Positions 55,704 through 64,000 of a stretch of 64,000 nt of DNA are shown in pieces. The first letter of the stretch is position 1; every line of letters begins with the position of its first letter. This DNA is from Marinomonas fungiae (GTDB lineage: Bacteria; Pseudomonadota; Gammaproteobacteria; Pseudomonadales; Marinomonadaceae), in NCBI RefSeq assembly GCF_001418205.1, contig NZ_LIQF01000016.1, forward strand, positions 1 through 64,000, written 5' to 3'. Under the pieces are notes generated by a model, which worked only from the letters and a program-made list of their open reading frames with translations, had not been told where the DNA came from and ran no database searches. The translations under genes and the position numbers were made by a program.

Positions 55704-56268
55704 GTTTTTTATCGCTTCTCTGCTAACAGGTGTGGTTGCCTTACAGGCTCAAGCTGCCTGCAATACCTCAACAATTGCGGCGACCACGCCCACGGCCAAC
55801 TTCACCATTGATGAAGACAAAGGGGTTGTGGTGGATCACACGACTGGACTGATGTGGAAACGTTGTGTTGAGGGTTTTTCTGGGGCCGACTGTCGTTCTG
55901 GTAGTACCTTACAGTCTACTTTTGCTGCGGCGATTGAATACATTGATACCTTGAATGAGGGGGAAGGGTATGCGGGTTACAACGATTGGCGCTTACCTAA
56001 CCTAAAGGAGTTACGCAGTATTGTTGAAGAGCGATGCGCACGCCCATCGCTAAATGAAGAAGTGTTTCCATTAAAAAATACGGAGGCATCGGATGATCGT
56101 ACGACCATTAATAGTATGACGCTGTTCTCGTCAACACCGACATCCTATTTTGATTCCACGGATACCTTTATCTGGACGGTAAGCTTTGCCAACGGAACAT
56201 TTGAACGTAGTTCTCTTGGTGAGTATGACTACATTCGCTTTTTCCGACTGGTACGCGACGCTCGTTAA
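55696..56268 (+). CDS. exported DUF1566 protein
   Basis: A 190-residue secreted protein: signal peptide to about residue 20 (cleavage near AQAA), then a single DUF1566 domain with DHTTGLMWKRCVEG, YNDWRLPNLKELRSIVEERC, and a final FFRLVR. Several cysteines may form disulfides. It overlaps the DUF1566 lipoprotein gene, so the two are co-expressed and perhaps form a pair at the outer membrane. Confidence 0.85.
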   Translation: MNKFFIASLLTGVVALQAQAACNTSTIAATTPTANFTIDEDKGVVVDHTTGLMWKRCVEGFSGADCRSGSTLQSTFAAAIEYIDTLNEGEGYAGYNDWRLPNLKELRSIVEERCARPSLNEEVFPLKNTEASDDRTTINSMTLFSSTPTSYFDSTDTFIWTVSFANGTFERSSLGEYDYIRFFRLVRDAR

Positions 56269-56395
56269 TCTCTTTTCATTTAAAAGCACAAATAAGCATT
56301 ACTTCTTGCGGCTAAAGTAGCAAGAAGTAATGCCCTCTGCGGTTAATAATAAGTGTTCTAGAAATTTACTGACAATAAAAGTAGAGGGCGCTGTT

Positions 56396-57124
56396 ATGAG
56401 CTATTCACTCCAAAATAAAAACGCTGCGATCACTGGCGCTGCGTCTGGCATAGGATGGGCCAGTGCACAGGCAATGCTCGAGGCGGGTGCTAAGGTGGTG
56501 TTGATTGATCGTGACGCGGCGTCACTAGAGCGAGTGTGTGCTGGTTACGTTAACGCTATTCCGCTGGTGATTGATTTGCTAGATCCAGAAGCTTGCAAAA
56601 CACTCATGGTCTCGATTCTTGAATTATTGGATGGGCCACTGGATATTTTTCATGCCAATGCCGGTCTGTATGTGGGGGGGGATTTAGTCGATGCAGACCC
56701 TGATGCGATTGATCGTATGTTGAACTTGAACATTAATGTGGTAATGAAAAATGTACGTGATGTCATCAAACATATGGCTCCCAATAAAACTGGCGACATC
56801 ATAGTGACTAGCTCCTTAGCGGCGCATTTTCCAACGCCATGGGAGCCTGTATACGCCTCATCAAAATGGGCCATAGACTGTTTTGTGCAAACTACCCGTC
56901 GACAAGTGTTCAAGCATGGATTACGTATTGGCTCGGTGTCGCCCGGCCCAGTGATTACTGGATTGCTGGATGACTGGCCGCAAGACAAACTGGATGAGGC
57001 TAAGGCTTCTGGAAGCTTAGTGGAAGCGAAGGAAATCGCAGAGATCATTCTGTTTATGCTGACTCGTCCGCGAGGAATGACTATTCGTGATGTGGTTGTG
57101 ATGCCGACCAATTTTGATCTTTAG
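56396..57124 (+). CDS. short-chain dehydrogenase, ribitol-dehydrogenase-like
   Basis: A 242-residue SDR with GAASGIG near residue 14, HANAG near residue 85 and the catalytic YASSKWA motif. The overall form (short Rossmann domain, TSSLAAHFPTPWEPVYASSK, GPVITGLLDDWP) recalls ribitol 2-dehydrogenases, but no other polyol genes are present, so the substrate is uncertain. ATG 56396 has GAGGG upstream; the longer frame from 56330 lacks a good site. Confidence 0.82.
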   Translation: MSYSLQNKNAAITGAASGIGWASAQAMLEAGAKVVLIDRDAASLERVCAGYVNAIPLVIDLLDPEACKTLMVSILELLDGPLDIFHANAGLYVGGDLVDADPDAIDRMLNLNINVVMKNVRDVIKHMAPNKTGDIIVTSSLAAHFPTPWEPVYASSKWAIDCFVQTTRRQVFKHGLRIGSVSPGPVITGLLDDWPQDKLDEAKASGSLVEAKEIAEIILFMLTRPRGMTIRDVVVMPTNFDL

Positions 57125-57144
57125 ATCAGCGGGACTGGAAACGA

Positions 57145-57170
57145 AAAAGACCTTCAAATGAAGGTCTTTT
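57145..57170. terminator. bidirectional terminator between the SDR gene and pgi
   Basis: AAAAGACCTT and its exact complement around CAAATG; it has A/T-runs on both sides and lies between convergent genes. Confidence 0.88.
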
Positions 57171-57193
57171 GCATTGAGCTGTTCCAGCAAAGA

Positions 57194-58837
57194 TTACTGA
57201 GCCGTTTTAAAAGCTGCGATCAGAGCTTGGGTAGAGGCATCCAATTGGCTGTTATCCGTATCGTTGACAAGGCGATTGTAGATATCAGTACCCAACACTT
57301 TACCAAGTTCAACGCCCCATTGGTCAAAGGAGTTTATGCCCCAGATGGTGCCTTGCACAAAGGTACGATGCTCATACAGCGCGATCAATGAGCCTGTTGT
57401 GAAAGGTGTTAGCTGCTCGGTTAACAACGTATTGCTTGGACGGTTGCCAGGAATGACTTTGTGTGGCGCAATCGCAGCCACTTGTTCTTCCGTTGCGCCT
57501 GCATCGCGCAGCTCTTGCTCAGCTTGCGCTAAGCTTTTACCAACCATAAGGGCTTGAGATTGGCTTAGACAGTTGGCAAATAGCTGTGCATGGTGGTCGG
57601 CCACTGGATTATGGGTTTTTAGTGGTGCAATAAAGTCTACTGGAACCAAGCGCGTGCCTTGGTGCAACAACTGGTGATACGCATGCTGACCATTTGTGCC
57701 TGCGCCCCCCCAAATGATTGGACCGGTATCTGTTTCAACGCCAGAGCCATCAACCAGATTAGCTTTGCCATTGCTTTCCATATCCAGCTGCTGAATATGC
57801 GCAGGCATAGCACGTAGGTAGTGGTCGTAAGGAATCAGTGCATGTGTCTGGGCGTTATGGAAGTTGCTATACCACACCCCTAGAGCCCCCATGATTACAG
57901 GTAGGTTCTGCTCAAATGGTGCGCTTTTAAAGTGCTCGTCCATGGCGTGAGCGCCATCAAGTAGCTCATAAAAGTGGTTCATACCGACTGCAACCGCAAC
58001 CGGTAAGCCAATCGCGGACCAAAGCGAGTAGCGGCCGCCAACCCAATCCCACATAGGGAAGATATTTTCTTCCGCCATGCCGAATTTAACGGCTTTTTCA
58101 ACATTTGAGCTAACGGCTGCAAAGTGCTTTTTGATCTCAGCTTCTGGTACACCTTCAGCGATACACCAAGCTCGTGCGGCGTTAGCGTTATAAAGTGTTT
58201 CTAGTGTGCCAAATGACTTAGACGAAACAATGAAGACCGTGCTGTCAGCCTTAAGAAGTTTAAGTTTCTCAGTGATGTCTGAGCCATCAATGTTGGCAAC
58301 AAAATGGACCCTAATGTCGTCTTTTTTGTAAGGAGTTAGGGCCTCAGTGACCACTTTTGGGCCAAGGTAGGAGCCGCCAATACCGATCGATACTACGTCT
58401 GTAATCTTCTTGCCGCTGTAACCTTTCCACTCACCACTATGTAGCTGAGTAACAAAATTCTCCATCTGTGCCAGAGTATTACGTACTTCGTCTAGTACGT
58501 TGACGCCATCTACCATCAGTGCCTCTTGTGCTTTGCTGGCACGAAGCGCTACATGAAGAACAGAGCGATTCTCGGTATTGTTAATATGATCGCCTTTGAA
58601 CATGCCTGTGATAGCAGACTTCATACCTGCTTGCTCGACTAATTGTAGCAACAGCTTCATAGTGTCGGTGTTAGCACGGTTTTTTGAGTAATCTAGCGAC
58701 CATCCCGCAGCGGATGCTTTGAAAGACTCGGCACGGGTTGCATCGTTGGCAAATAATTCAGTCATTTTGACTGAGGCCATTGCTTGCTGATGTTGTGCCA
58801 GTGCTTGCCACGCGGAATGTTGCGTTGGTGAGCTCAT
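57194..58837 (-). CDS. pgi: glucose-6-phosphate isomerase
   Basis: A 547-residue enzyme interconverting glucose-6-phosphate and fructose-6-phosphate. Signature DWVGGRYSLWSAIGLPV and the second signature with GIGGSYLGPK and SKSFGTLET are present, as are the GTNGQHAYHQLLHQG and NSFDQWGVELGK blocks. AGGGAG lies before ATG 58837. It ends the pcnB-folK-panB-panC-pgi series, with a 30-base gap to panC. Confidence 0.96.
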   Translation of the reverse strand: MSSPTQHSAWQALAQHQQAMASVKMTELFANDATRAESFKASAAGWSLDYSKNRANTDTMKLLLQLVEQAGMKSAITGMFKGDHINNTENRSVLHVALRASKAQEALMVDGVNVLDEVRNTLAQMENFVTQLHSGEWKGYSGKKITDVVSIGIGGSYLGPKVVTEALTPYKKDDIRVHFVANIDGSDITEKLKLLKADSTVFIVSSKSFGTLETLYNANAARAWCIAEGVPEAEIKKHFAAVSSNVEKAVKFGMAEENIFPMWDWVGGRYSLWSAIGLPVAVAVGMNHFYELLDGAHAMDEHFKSAPFEQNLPVIMGALGVWYSNFHNAQTHALIPYDHYLRAMPAHIQQLDMESNGKANLVDGSGVETDTGPIIWGGAGTNGQHAYHQLLHQGTRLVPVDFIAPLKTHNPVADHHAQLFANCLSQSQALMVGKSLAQAEQELRDAGATEEQVAAIAPHKVIPGNRPSNTLLTEQLTPFTTGSLIALYEHRTFVQGTIWGINSFDQWGVELGKVLGTDIYNRLVNDTDNSQLDASTQALIAAFKTAQ

Positions 58838-58867
58838 GTCTATCTCCCTAGGTTGAGTATAAGAGTG

Positions 58868-59719
58868 TTACGGTAGATCTACGGTTAGGTTATCGATCAA
58901 CCGAGCTTTGCCCAAATAGGCAGCAACCAGAATGACCAGTCGCTTCTCTTTCTCTGATGGTGTCAGTAAGTCATGTTGTGCACGTATTTCAAAATAGTCA
59001 CGCTTAAATCCCACTGCTTCAAGCTTCTGTTGAGCTTGTTCGCAAATGTCTGCGTAGCTTACGTGACCTTCTAGGATCTGTTGCTTTGCCCATAGAAGGG
59101 TTTGGTAAAGAGTTGTCGCGGTGTTGCGTTCAGCCTCAGTTAGGTAACCGTTGCGTGAACTAAGTGCAAGGCCTGACTCAGCTCGAGCAATATCTACGCC
59201 AATAATTTCAACGTTGGAGCTCAGGTCGCGCACCATGTCTTCAATGACTTTCAATTGTTGATAATCTTTGTTACCAAAGATCGCACAGTCAGGCATAACG
59301 ATGTTAAAAAGTTTGGTGACTACTGTTGCCACGCCAACAAAATGGCCTGGGCGAGTGGCGCCACACAAAATGTCTGACAGTCCAGTCACTTCAATCTGTG
59401 TTTGGCTGCGTTTACCATCTGGGTACATTTCTGAAGCCGATGGTGCAAACAGGAAATCACAGCCATTGCTTTCCAGTAATGCTTGATCCTCTTTTAGTGT
59501 ACGTGGGTAGCGCTCTAAGTCTTCATTGGCTGAGAACTGCATAGGGTTCACGAAAATAGAGGAGACCACCACATCGCCTTCTTTACGTGCGCGGCGGATC
59601 AGTTCCATATGGCCTTCATGTAAGTTACCCATCGTCGGTACGAAGGCAATGCGTTTGTCTTGTAAACGTTCGCTTTTTAGGGCTGTGCGAAGTTCAGCCA
59701 CTGTGTGAAATGTTTTCAT
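58868..59719 (-). CDS. panC: pantoate-beta-alanine ligase
   Basis: A 283-residue ligase for the last step of pantothenate synthesis. [20 protein letters not shown] (HIGH-like), FVNPMQF and the KMSKS-like ALSSRNGYL are seen. It overlaps panB by 4 bases (panB ends at 59716). panD, which lies between panC and pgi in Pseudomonas, is not present here. Confidence 0.95.
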   Translation of the reverse strand: MKTFHTVAELRTALKSERLQDKRIAFVPTMGNLHEGHMELIRRARKEGDVVVSSIFVNPMQFSANEDLERYPRTLKEDQALLESNGCDFLFAPSASEMYPDGKRSQTQIEVTGLSDILCGATRPGHFVGVATVVTKLFNIVMPDCAIFGNKDYQQLKVIEDMVRDLSSNVEIIGVDIARAESGLALSSRNGYLTEAERNTATTLYQTLLWAKQQILEGHVSYADICEQAQQKLEAVGFKRDYFEIRAQHDLLTPSEKEKRLVILVAAYLGKARLIDNLTVDLP

Positions 59720-60543
59720 GCGTCAAATGTGTGTTCTGGTGCTGGGAATGTACCATTTTTGACTTCGTCTACATAAGCGGCGAAAGCGTCAGTGATGGTG
59801 CGACCGTTGGTCAAAAAGTTTTTTACAAAGCGGGCTGGGCGACCAATGTTAATGCCCAGCATGTCGTGCATCACTAGGACTTGGCCATCGGTGTCCGCAC
59901 CGGCGCCAATGCCGATGACCGGTACACTAACAGCTTGCGTCAAGGATTTACCTAGTTCACTAGGAATGCATTCGTACAATAGAATATCGGCGCCAGCGGC
60001 TACCAATTCTAACGATTCTTGTAGAATTAAGTCTGCTGCTGCCTTGTCCTTTCCTTGTACTTTATAGCCACCGAGCTTATGAACGGCTTGTGGTGTTAAG
60101 CCTAAATGCGCACAAACCGGAATGCCGCGCTCAGAAAGTAAACGTACCGTATCGGCAAGCCAGCTACCGCCTTCAAGCTTAACCATATTGGCGCCAGCCT
60201 GCATCAACTTGGCGGCGTTATCGAGCGCTTGGTTTGGGGAGCTATAACTCATAAACGGCATGTCGGCGAGAATAAAGGCATGACTGTTACCACGCTTTAC
60301 CGCTGCTGTGTGGTAGCACATATCGTCAATCGACACGGGCAGCGTACTGTCTTGGCCTTGTACCACCATGCCTAACGAGTCTCCTACGAGGATGGTTTCA
60401 ACCCCAGCCTTATTCATCGCGTGAGTAAAGGTGGCATCGTAACAAGTTAAACAGGTGAATTTCTCCCCTGCTTGTTTCATGCGCTGTAGTTTGGATAGGG
60501 TAATAGGGCTAACAGGTTTTTTCGCTGACGTGTCTGAATACAT
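59716..60543 (-). CDS. panB: 3-methyl-2-oxobutanoate hydroxymethyltransferase
   Basis: A 275-residue TIM-barrel enzyme giving ketopantoate from ketoisovalerate and methylene-tetrahydrofolate. The motifs [28 protein letters not shown], the metal-binding ADMPFMSY and [22 protein letters not shown] are present. It follows folK by 2 bases and overlaps panC by 4. Confidence 0.95.
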   Translation of the reverse strand: MYSDTSAKKPVSPITLSKLQRMKQAGEKFTCLTCYDATFTHAMNKAGVETILVGDSLGMVVQGQDSTLPVSIDDMCYHTAAVKRGNSHAFILADMPFMSYSSPNQALDNAAKLMQAGANMVKLEGGSWLADTVRLLSERGIPVCAHLGLTPQAVHKLGGYKVQGKDKAAADLILQESLELVAAGADILLYECIPSELGKSLTQAVSVPVIGIGAGADTDGQVLVMHDMLGINIGRPARFVKNFLTNGRTITDAFAAYVDEVKNGTFPAPEHTFDA

Positions 60544-60545
60544 GG

Positions 60546-61031
60546 TTATGCTTCTTCTATTGTTACCAAATCGCTGGTATCAAGTTGAGTGACATGCTCT
60601 GCAACGGTTTTGCCATTGTGCAGCAGCAGCTCAGGTGCTAGATCGAACAAGGGACGGATCACGAACCCGCGTTCTAGCATAAAGGGGTGGGGGACATTCA
60701 GGCGAGGCAGATCAATGGTGTCTTGATTGAATAGCAGAATGTCGAGATCCAGAGTTCTTGGTCCCCAGTGGCGTTCCCGCACACGTTGATGGTCTTGTTC
60801 GACGCTTTGTAGAAGGTCCAGTGTTGCTATGCTATCCAGCTCGGTTTCGAAGCAGGCCACAGCATTAACATAATCCGGCTGATCCTGAGGGCCAACCGGT
60901 TTGCTTGAATAGATATTTGAACAGGTGAAGTTGGCAATGTCGCCATGTTTAGAAAGCTGTTCAATCGCACTTTTCAGTTGTGCCAATGGGTTTTCTAGAT
61001 TGCTGCCTAGGCCAATGTATACCTTGTTCAT
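60546..61031 (-). CDS. folK: hydroxymethyldihydropterin pyrophosphokinase
   Basis: A 161-residue enzyme of folate synthesis. [15 protein letters not shown] at the start, [13 protein letters not shown] and [15 protein letters not shown] (the signature with the metal-binding Asp pair), then [14 protein letters not shown], are typical. It follows pcnB by 8 bases, the usual arrangement. Confidence 0.95.
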   Translation of the reverse strand: MNKVYIGLGSNLENPLAQLKSAIEQLSKHGDIANFTCSNIYSSKPVGPQDQPDYVNAVACFETELDSIATLDLLQSVEQDHQRVRERHWGPRTLDLDILLFNQDTIDLPRLNVPHPFMLERGFVIRPLFDLAPELLLHNGKTVAEHVTQLDTSDLVTIEEA

Positions 61032-61039
61032 GGGTCATC

Positions 61040-62473
61040 TCACTGTTCTTGTGAACGTTTGGCATTACTACTTTTGCGGCGACGTGGTCGACGGCGTTTC
61101 GCTTTTGGAGCCTCTCCACCAGCTTTACGCTCATCGGCTCTATTGATTAGGTCGCGCTGTTGGTTTTCCGGTGCTTGCTGGAAATCGTTCCACCAGTTGC
61201 CCAAGCCGCCTAGGTCGGTACCACTTTGTTCGCGAATCAATAGGAAGTCAAATGCGGCGCGGAAACGTGGATGATGTAGTAGTGTGAAAGCACGTTTGCC
61301 GTAGCGCTTTGGTAAGCGGAATTGCAGATCCCAAATTTCACGCATTGGGGTAGAGAAGCGACGTGGGATTGCTGTGGCAGCGACTTGGTTGTCCAGTACC
61401 ATGGTCGCGGCTTGATGCAGCGCAGGCAACTCAGGTAGACCTTGCTTCTCAAATTCTTCATGGCGAAGCGCAACGCTTGGCCATAATAGAATGGCGTACA
61501 GGAAGTAAGGGGCTGTACTGCGGCCACCTTGAATGCGTTCGTCTGTGTTCTGTAGGCCCTGTAGAATGAAGGCTTCAGGATCAATGTCCTTACGCTGCCA
61601 GCCACTTTTTAGTAGAGCATCCGTGTCTGGGAATAAGTATTTAAATAAGCCGTATTCGCGTAATAGCTTAAAGGTTTCTGTGCCATTACCGCTGCCGAGT
61701 AGCTTAAGTACTTCTTCAAATAAACGAGCCGGTGGAATGTGATCTAGCAAATGCGCCATTTCTTTGATTGGTGCAGCTGTCTCGGGCTCTATGGAGAAAT
61801 TTAACTTTGCCGCGAAGCGAATGGCGCGCAGCATACGCACTGGGTCTTCTTGGTAGCGCTGACGAGCATCACCAATGATACGAATCTGACGCTTTTCTAT
61901 GTCAGCCAGGCCGCCGCAATAATCGTTAATCGAGAAATCTGCGATGTTGTAATAGAGCGCATTGAAAGTGAAATCTCGGCGTTCAGCGTCTTCTTCGATA
62001 GAGCCATAGACATTGTCTCGCAAGATAATGCCATGAGATGAGCGGGCAGTGTCTTTGTCTTTAAGAGATTTGCGTTGATCGCTTTCAGCGGGGTGTTGAG
62101 CGGCTGTGTTGGCGCGGAAGGTAGATACTTCAATGATTTCACGCCCGTAAGTAACATGCACCAGTTTAAAGCGTCGGCCAATCAAACGAGAGTTGGAGAA
62201 CAGGGCATGGGCTTCTTCTGGTGTGGCGTTGGTGACCACGTCGAAGTCTTTTGGCTCAATGCCAATTAAATGGTCTCGAATACAGCCCCCGACGAGATAG
62301 GCATCGAAGCCTGCCTCATGAAGGCGATATAGAACTTTCAGCGCATTTGGGCTGATGTTCTTTCTCGAGAACGTATGTTTGTCCCTAGGAATTTCTAGGG
62401 GTAGTTGTCGAGACTCATCTGAGCCAAATAAGGAAGTCGCTTTACGAACCAAAGACCTAAAACCTGCAAGCAT
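61040..62473 (-). CDS. pcnB: poly(A) polymerase I
   Basis: A 477-residue nucleotidyltransferase that adds 3' poly(A) tails and speeds RNA decay. Seen are YLVGGCIRDHLIGIEPKDFDVVTNATPEE (Gly-Gly and Asp-x-Asp active site), RRFKLVHVTYGREIIEVSTFR, RRDFTFNALYYN and a very basic C-terminus (KRRRPRRRK). No ribosome binding site is obvious before ATG 62473. The gene lies just downstream of the CrcZ-like RNA, as in Pseudomonas. Confidence 0.95.
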   Translation of the reverse strand: MLAGFRSLVRKATSLFGSDESRQLPLEIPRDKHTFSRKNISPNALKVLYRLHEAGFDAYLVGGCIRDHLIGIEPKDFDVVTNATPEEAHALFSNSRLIGRRFKLVHVTYGREIIEVSTFRANTAAQHPAESDQRKSLKDKDTARSSHGIILRDNVYGSIEEDAERRDFTFNALYYNIADFSINDYCGGLADIEKRQIRIIGDARQRYQEDPVRMLRAIRFAAKLNFSIEPETAAPIKEMAHLLDHIPPARLFEEVLKLLGSGNGTETFKLLREYGLFKYLFPDTDALLKSGWQRKDIDPEAFILQGLQNTDERIQGGRSTAPYFLYAILLWPSVALRHEEFEKQGLPELPALHQAATMVLDNQVAATAIPRRFSTPMREIWDLQFRLPKRYGKRAFTLLHHPRFRAAFDFLLIREQSGTDLGGLGNWWNDFQQAPENQQRDLINRADERKAGGEAPKAKRRRPRRRKSSNAKRSQEQ

Positions 62474-62589
62474 TATTTAAAAAATTTCAACAATTGATGG
62501 GTTTGGTTATTCTACACGGCTAGGGTAGAAGTTACACGATAAAGAGAGATTGAATTAACTTGGAAGATGAGAAAGGGTAAAACAGTGGA

Positions 62590-62884
62590 GGTGCGAAAAT
62601 AAAATAATCGCTTTGGATACATCGAAGATACTAGTTCCGAAAACAAAGTTCGTGCTGCTTCTGCAGTTCTACTCAAGTTTTATTTTTATTATTGCAATGT
62701 TTTCATCGCCTTTCGGCTTGTATATCTAAAAAAATCAATTATCCAAAGCGATCTTTCCATCCGTAGCCTCAGATTTTATTTTTATTTTGAGAGGCTACAG
62801 TGTTCCTTTTGTTTTATTTTTATTTTAAGGAACGTACAAAATGATTAACTTATTTTTATTATCGTCAATCTTGTTATCGTTGTG
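62590..62884 (-). ncRNA. CrcZ-like small RNA (candidate)
   Basis: Read on the minus strand from about 62884 to about 62590 (ends estimated). Three hairpins carry near-identical A-rich loops: stem 62843-62849/62864-62870, stem 62802-62808/62827-62833 (7 bp), stem 62763-62770/62791-62798 (8 bp), each loop holding AATAAAAATAA. A 13-bp long-range stem (62607-62619 with 62740-62752) encloses a fourth copy, AATAATAAAAATAA (62679-62693), and a GCC-GAAA-GGC tetraloop hairpin (62708-62717). U-rich sequence follows the last stem. The motifs fit AAnAAnAA, the Hfq/Crc target. Position between cbrB and pcnB and a sigma-54 promoter match CrcZ of Pseudomonas. No coding frame is seen. Confidence 0.78.
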
Positions 62885-62894
62885 TCATATATAA

Positions 62895-62910
62895 GGCATT
62901 AGTTGTGCCA
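62895..62910 (-). promoter_or_regulatory. sigma-54 (-24/-12) promoter of the CrcZ-like RNA
   Basis: Minus strand: TGGCACAACTAATGCC, with the GG and GC pairs at exactly the spacing of the TGGCAC-N5-TTGC consensus (one mismatch in the -12 element). The predicted start is near 62884. Confidence 0.8.
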
Positions 62911-63005
62911 ATTTTTTCAATATACTGAAAAATAAGGATTTTTCAAAAAAGTTGTGCACTTTTTTTACGATATTGTAAGGTTTTGATGGGTATTATCGTA
63001 TCAGG

Positions 63006-63025
63006 TGTTACTTTTATTCTGTTAC
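63006..63025 (-). promoter_or_regulatory. paired TGTTAC repeats, candidate CbrB activator site
   Basis: TGTTAC occurs at 63006-63011 and again at 63020-63025 (14-base repeat interval), about 120-140 bases upstream of the predicted start, the usual distance for a sigma-54 activator. It overlaps the cbrB stop codon. From memory, TGTTAC/GTAACA half sites are reported for CbrB targets in Pseudomonas; the match is suggestive only. Confidence 0.5.
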
Positions 63026-64000
63026 TTTTCTGGGTATTCCGAGTTTTTGTCGTCGCTCCCAGAGGCTTTTTCGTGAGATGCCCAGAGACTGTGCAAGCTG
63101 TGTTTCTGTCATTTTATGTTGGTGCGTTAACACGAAATGCTTGAAGTAATCGTCTAGCGTTGTCCCTTCAATGGCAAATTGAGGTGCGCTATCGGCGGCA
63201 CCAGTTTGCGTTGCTTTTGTAGCGGTTGTATAGCTGTCCTTGGTTTTCAGCTTTAGATTGCTGGCTTCTAGCTTGCCTTCTGGACTTAGAATAATGGCTC
63301 GCTCTAGGGCGTTTTCCAGCTCCCTGACATTCCCCGGCCAAGAGTGCTCGCGAATGGCTTTATCGAATGCTTTAGTGTACTGAGGAATGGGCTTGTCATG
63401 CTTTTTACAGGCCTTCTCCAGTAAGGTTTTGGCGATCAGTGATATGTCTTCACCGCGTTCGCGTAATGCTGGTACAGTTAGCTCCATGACATACAAACGG
63501 TAGTATAAGTCTTCTCGGAACATGCCTTTCTGAACCATTTGCAGTAGGTTTCGATGGGTGGCGGTGACCAGTCGAATATTTACCTGAGTGGAGGTGACGG
63601 CGCCAACACGACGAATCTCGCCTTCTTGCAGCACTCGCAATAAGCGAGCTTGAGCTTCTAGTGGGAGCTCTCCGATTTCATCTAGAAACAAAGTGCCGTT
63701 GTCGGCAGCCACAATCAGGCCATCCCGCGCGGAGACGGCACCAGTGAAGGCGCCTTTTTCATGACCAAACAGCTCTGATTCAATTAGGTTTTCTGGAATG
63801 GCGGCACAGTTCACACTAATCAAGGCGTTATTTTTTCGCTTCGAAAGGTTGTGGATGGACTTTGCTACCAACTCTTTACCTGTTCCTGATTCGCCATGAA
63901 TGAGCACGGTGGCGTTGGTTTTAGCGACTTTCTGCAGTTCATCAAAGAGCACGTGCATTACGGGGCTATTCCCGATAATGCCGCTTTCTGGGGAGCCCAG
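63014..64000 (-). CDS. cbrB: sigma-54-dependent response regulator CbrB, C-terminal part
   Basis: The frame is open to the window edge, so the N-terminal receiver domain is not seen; 329 residues are visible. The AAA+ domain has Walker [31 protein letters not shown] (the sigma-54-contacting GAFTGA), Walker [20 protein letters not shown] and [16 protein letters not shown]. The C-terminal Fis-type helix-turn-helix reads [23 protein letters not shown], a CbrB-like ending. Identification as CbrB rests on this plus the CrcZ-like RNA and pcnB downstream. CbrB with CbrA controls carbon/nitrogen use. Confidence 0.8.
   Translation of the reverse strand: MGSPESGIIGNSPVMHVLFDELQKVAKTNATVLIHGESGTGKELVAKSIHNLSKRKNNALISVNCAAIPENLIESELFGHEKGAFTGAVSARDGLIVAADNGTLFLDEIGELPLEAQARLLRVLQEGEIRRVGAVTSTQVNIRLVTATHRNLLQMVQKGMFREDLYYRLYVMELTVPALRERGEDISLIAKTLLEKACKKHDKPIPQYTKAFDKAIREHSWPGNVRELENALERAIILSPEGKLEASNLKLKTKDSYTTATKATQTGAADSAPQFAIEGTTLDDYFKHFVLTHQHKMTETQLAQSLGISRKSLWERRQKLGIPRKVTE

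Noticed and set aside
62590..62884. Reading the TTTTATTTTTATT copies as tandem terminators or simple AT-rich repeats
   Set aside because: Each copy sits in or near a hairpin loop, three of them with their own distinct stem, and the order of genes and the sigma-54 promoter point to a minus-strand regulatory RNA instead.

Overview
The window looks like chromosome from a marine gammaproteobacterium of the Oceanospirillales, most like Marinomonas. That placement rests on protein resemblance and gene order judged by eye; no database was searched. Supporting signs are the order cbrB / pcnB-folK-panB-panC / pgi, which is shared with Pseudomonas, the nrdR-ribD-ribE-ribB(A)-ribH-nusB-thiL-pgpA cluster, carAB-greA, betaine synthesis genes, and a singlet-oxygen (RpoE-ChrR) regulon. 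I saw no tRNA, rRNA, CRISPR or prophage.

Layout. 1-2268 is a complete-looking IS66-family element whose left terminal repeat begins at base 1. Its right end cuts off the N-terminus of a membrane zinc metallopeptidase gene (remnant to 2804). Two GNAT acetyltransferases follow. 4.1-7.3 kb holds betBA (choline to glycine betaine) behind a large palindrome. 7.5-10.2 kb holds a glycogen-binding-like small protein, an unlisted 39-residue membrane peptide, a two-domain ornithine-lipid-synthase-like protein (OlsF type) and a 60-residue protein resembling the C-terminal part of SutA. 10.3-18.1 kb is the RpoE-ChrR locus: the sigma/anti-sigma pair on the minus strand and a divergent eight-gene membrane-lipid operon on the plus strand. 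It is driven by two ECF-type promoters whose -35 boxes nearly touch. 18.1-29.8 kb is a mixed region: a CBS protein, two LysR regulators next to an EamA and a MATE exporter, rlmF, a plsC-like gene, the DUF3482/DUF2868 pair and a chemoreceptor.

29.8-31.2 kb is a small accessory island (hicA-hicB plus a HEPN-like protein) between two terminators. Then come ettA, an EamA exporter and the riboflavin/nusB/thiL/pgpA cluster, in which the second half of RibBA has lost its zinc cysteines (RibBX type). 40-44.3 kb is an iron block: ferric-binding protein, TonB receptor and PKHD dioxygenase. 44.3-49.1 kb carries an FMN hydroxyacid oxidase, part of an amino-acid ABC transporter, an extended HolD-like psi protein with rimI, and yajL. 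carAB-greA follow, then two DUF1566 proteins, an SDR, pgi, and panC-panB-folK-pcnB.

The most interesting region is 62.5-63.0 kb, between pcnB and a sigma-54 regulator that is very probably CbrB. In Pseudomonas this is the place of the small RNA CrcZ, which titrates Hfq/Crc. Here, read on the minus strand, there is a well-spaced -24/-12 promoter, a pair of TGTTAC repeats about 120-140 bases upstream, and about 295 bases in which four A-rich motifs lie in or near hairpin loops. I interpret this as a CrcZ-like sponge RNA.
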